A DNA stretch of 9,880 nucleotides from positions 1 through 9,880 of the forward strand of contig CAMEMX010000047.1 in NCBI GenBank assembly GCA_945927915.1, given 5' to 3'. The DNA comes from an uncultured Clostridia bacterium (GTDB taxonomy: Bacteria > Bacillota > Clostridia > Oscillospirales > Oscillospiraceae). The position numbers and the translations under genes are program-made. Positions 9,445 through 9,880 of this stretch are shown here, one piece after another; the first letter of the stretch is position 1, and every line of letters starts with the position of its first letter. The notes beneath the pieces are model-generated. The model did not search any database and had not been told where the DNA came from. It saw only the letters and a list, made by a program, of their open reading frames with translations.

Positions 9445-9609
9445 TCAGGACTTCTCTGCCAGCAGCACTGCGATCCGCTCCGCGACAGGACACTCGCCCA
9501 CATAGGCGCAGTCGGGATAGCAGCAGTCGGCGCAGCGGTCGTCCAAATCGACCAGCACGGTGCGTGCGCTGTCGAGCACGCGGCAATAACCGGTTACGAA
9601 TTCTTCCAT
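9445..9609 (-). CDS. Small cysteine-rich protein of unknown function (54 aa)
   Basis: I do not recognise this protein. The frame gives 54 residues starting MEEFVTGYCRVLDSARTV and ending LLAEKS. Six cysteines occur (positions 9, 26, 29, 30, 34, 40), five of them in the stretch CADCCYPDCAYVGEC. This could bind zinc or an iron-sulfur cluster. The flanks are amphipathic helices (about 5-22 and 41-53). A plausible ribosome binding site (AGAGAGGAAG) ends 4 bases before the ATG at 9609. No signal peptide or membrane helix is present, so it is probably cytoplasmic. It lies between tRNA-Cys and the str operon, both on the same strand. No clear promoter is seen just upstream. The codon pattern and the well-formed Cys spacing make it likely to be real, although it is short. 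Confidence 0.65.
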   Translation of the reverse strand: MEEFVTGYCRVLDSARTVLVDLDDRCADCCYPDCAYVGECPVAERIAVLLAEKS

Positions 9610-9636
9610 TGGTCTTCCTCTCTTTTTTCATGTGAA

Positions 9637-9657
9637 GCTTGCCTCTCTTCGGCAAGC
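9637..9657. repeat. Inverted repeat (hairpin) before the cysteine-rich gene
   Basis: GCTTGCC (9637-9643) and GGCAAGC (9651-9657) form a perfect 7-bp stem. It lies in the leader of the small cysteine-rich gene, about 28 bases before its ATG. No U-run follows on either strand. Its right side, CTTCGGCAAG (9647-9656), is the exact inverted copy of CTTGCCGAAG (9692-9701) in the neighbouring terminator. Confidence 0.5.
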
Positions 9658-9682
9658 GGAGCAGCGTGCAACATTTCGTTGA

Positions 9683-9713
9683 AAAAAGCACTTGCCGAAG
9701 CAAGTGCTTTTTC
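9683..9713 (-). terminator. Terminator after tRNA-Cys
   Basis: A perfect 13-bp stem: AAAAAGCACTTGC (9684-9696) and its complement (9701-9713), loop CGAA, with a run of six Ts on the - strand (9688-9683). It begins one base past the tRNA CCA end. The A- and T-runs on both sides would let it work in both directions. Confidence 0.85.
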
Positions 9714-9714
9714 T

Positions 9715-9788
9715 GGAGGTGCCGGGCAGATTTGAACTGCCGAATGAAGGTTTTGCAGACCTTTGCCTTACCGCTTGGCCACGGCACC
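9715..9788 (-). tRNA. tRNA-Cys (anticodon GCA)
   Basis: On the - strand the acceptor arms GGTGCCG (9788-9782) and CGGCACC (9725-9719) pair perfectly. The D-arm GCC..GGC, the anticodon arm AAGGT-CTGCAAA-ACCTT with anticodon GCA, and the T-arm GGCAG-TTCAAAT-CTGCC are all present. The discriminator base is U73, required by cysteinyl-tRNA synthetase, and the CCA end is encoded (9717-9715). It is 74 bases long and looks functional. Confidence 0.95.
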
Positions 9789-9796
9789 GGATATTA

Positions 9797-9823
9797 AATA
9801 AGGAACGCAGTGCGTTCCTTATT
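9797..9823. repeat. 27-base near-perfect palindrome between the two tRNAs
   Basis: AATAAGGAACGCA (9797-9809) and its exact complement TGCGTTCCTTATT (9811-9823) flank a single central base (9810). In RNA it forms a hairpin of about ten pairs with a small loop. It fills most of the 39-base gap between tRNA-Gly and tRNA-Cys. The - strand side is AU-rich but lacks a clean U-run, so it may be a weak terminator or a processing element. Confidence 0.6.
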
Positions 9824-9827
9824 ATTT

Positions 9828-9880
9828 TGGAGCGGGTGACGAGGCTCGAACTCGCTACCTCCACCTTGGCAAGGTGGCGC
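9828..9880 (-). tRNA. tRNA-Gly (anticodon GCC), 5' part beyond the window
   Basis: The - strand shows the anticodon arm CCACC-TTGCCAA-GGTGG with anticodon GCC, the T-arm GCGAG-TTCGAGC-CTCGT, the 3' acceptor strand CACCCGC, discriminator U, and an encoded CCA (9830-9828). The D-arm and 5' acceptor strand lie past the window end, so the gene is partial here. It lies 39 bases upstream of tRNA-Cys on the same strand and the two are probably transcribed together. Confidence 0.92.

Overview
This 9.9 kb window is ordinary chromosomal DNA from a bacterium. The genes are GC-rich and separated by short AT-rich gaps. The ribosomal proteins and elongation factors are of Firmicutes type: S12 carries the extra N-terminal stretch seen in Bacillus and Clostridia, and a L7Ae-like protein sits directly before rpsL. 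Together with the GC-rich codons, this suggests a Clostridia member, probably of the Oscillospirales. That placement is inference.

Left part (about 1-3714, + strand): a promoter drives dusB (tRNA dihydrouridine synthase). It is followed with overlaps by an ECF sigma factor and its membrane-anchored zinc-finger anti-sigma factor. Next comes a secreted M23 metallopeptidase. Its GTG start codon lies inside the right arm of a perfect 15-bp terminator-like hairpin that follows the anti-sigma gene. This is the most unusual local structure in the window.

Middle (3715-4371, - strand): an HD-domain phosphohydrolase-type protein converges on the peptidase gene with no bases between the two stop codons.

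Right-middle (4441-9329, - strand): a classic str operon in the order L7Ae-like protein, rpsL, rpsG, fusA, tuf. It reads from a near-consensus promoter at 9301-9329 to a hairpin terminator after tuf. A good internal promoter precedes tuf, and a possible one lies between rpsL and rpsG. In many Firmicutes rpoB-rpoC lies directly upstream of the L7Ae gene. Here it does not: the operon has its own promoter and is preceded by other genes.

Right end (9445-9880, - strand): a 54-residue cysteine-rich protein of unknown function, tRNA-Cys(GCA) and the 3' part of tRNA-Gly(GCC), with hairpins between them.

I see no mobile elements, CRISPR arrays, phage genes or defence genes. There is no clear evidence of a new multi-gene system. 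The points of interest are the hairpin/start-codon overlap, the small cysteine-rich gene, and the arrangement and intercistronic structures of the str operon.
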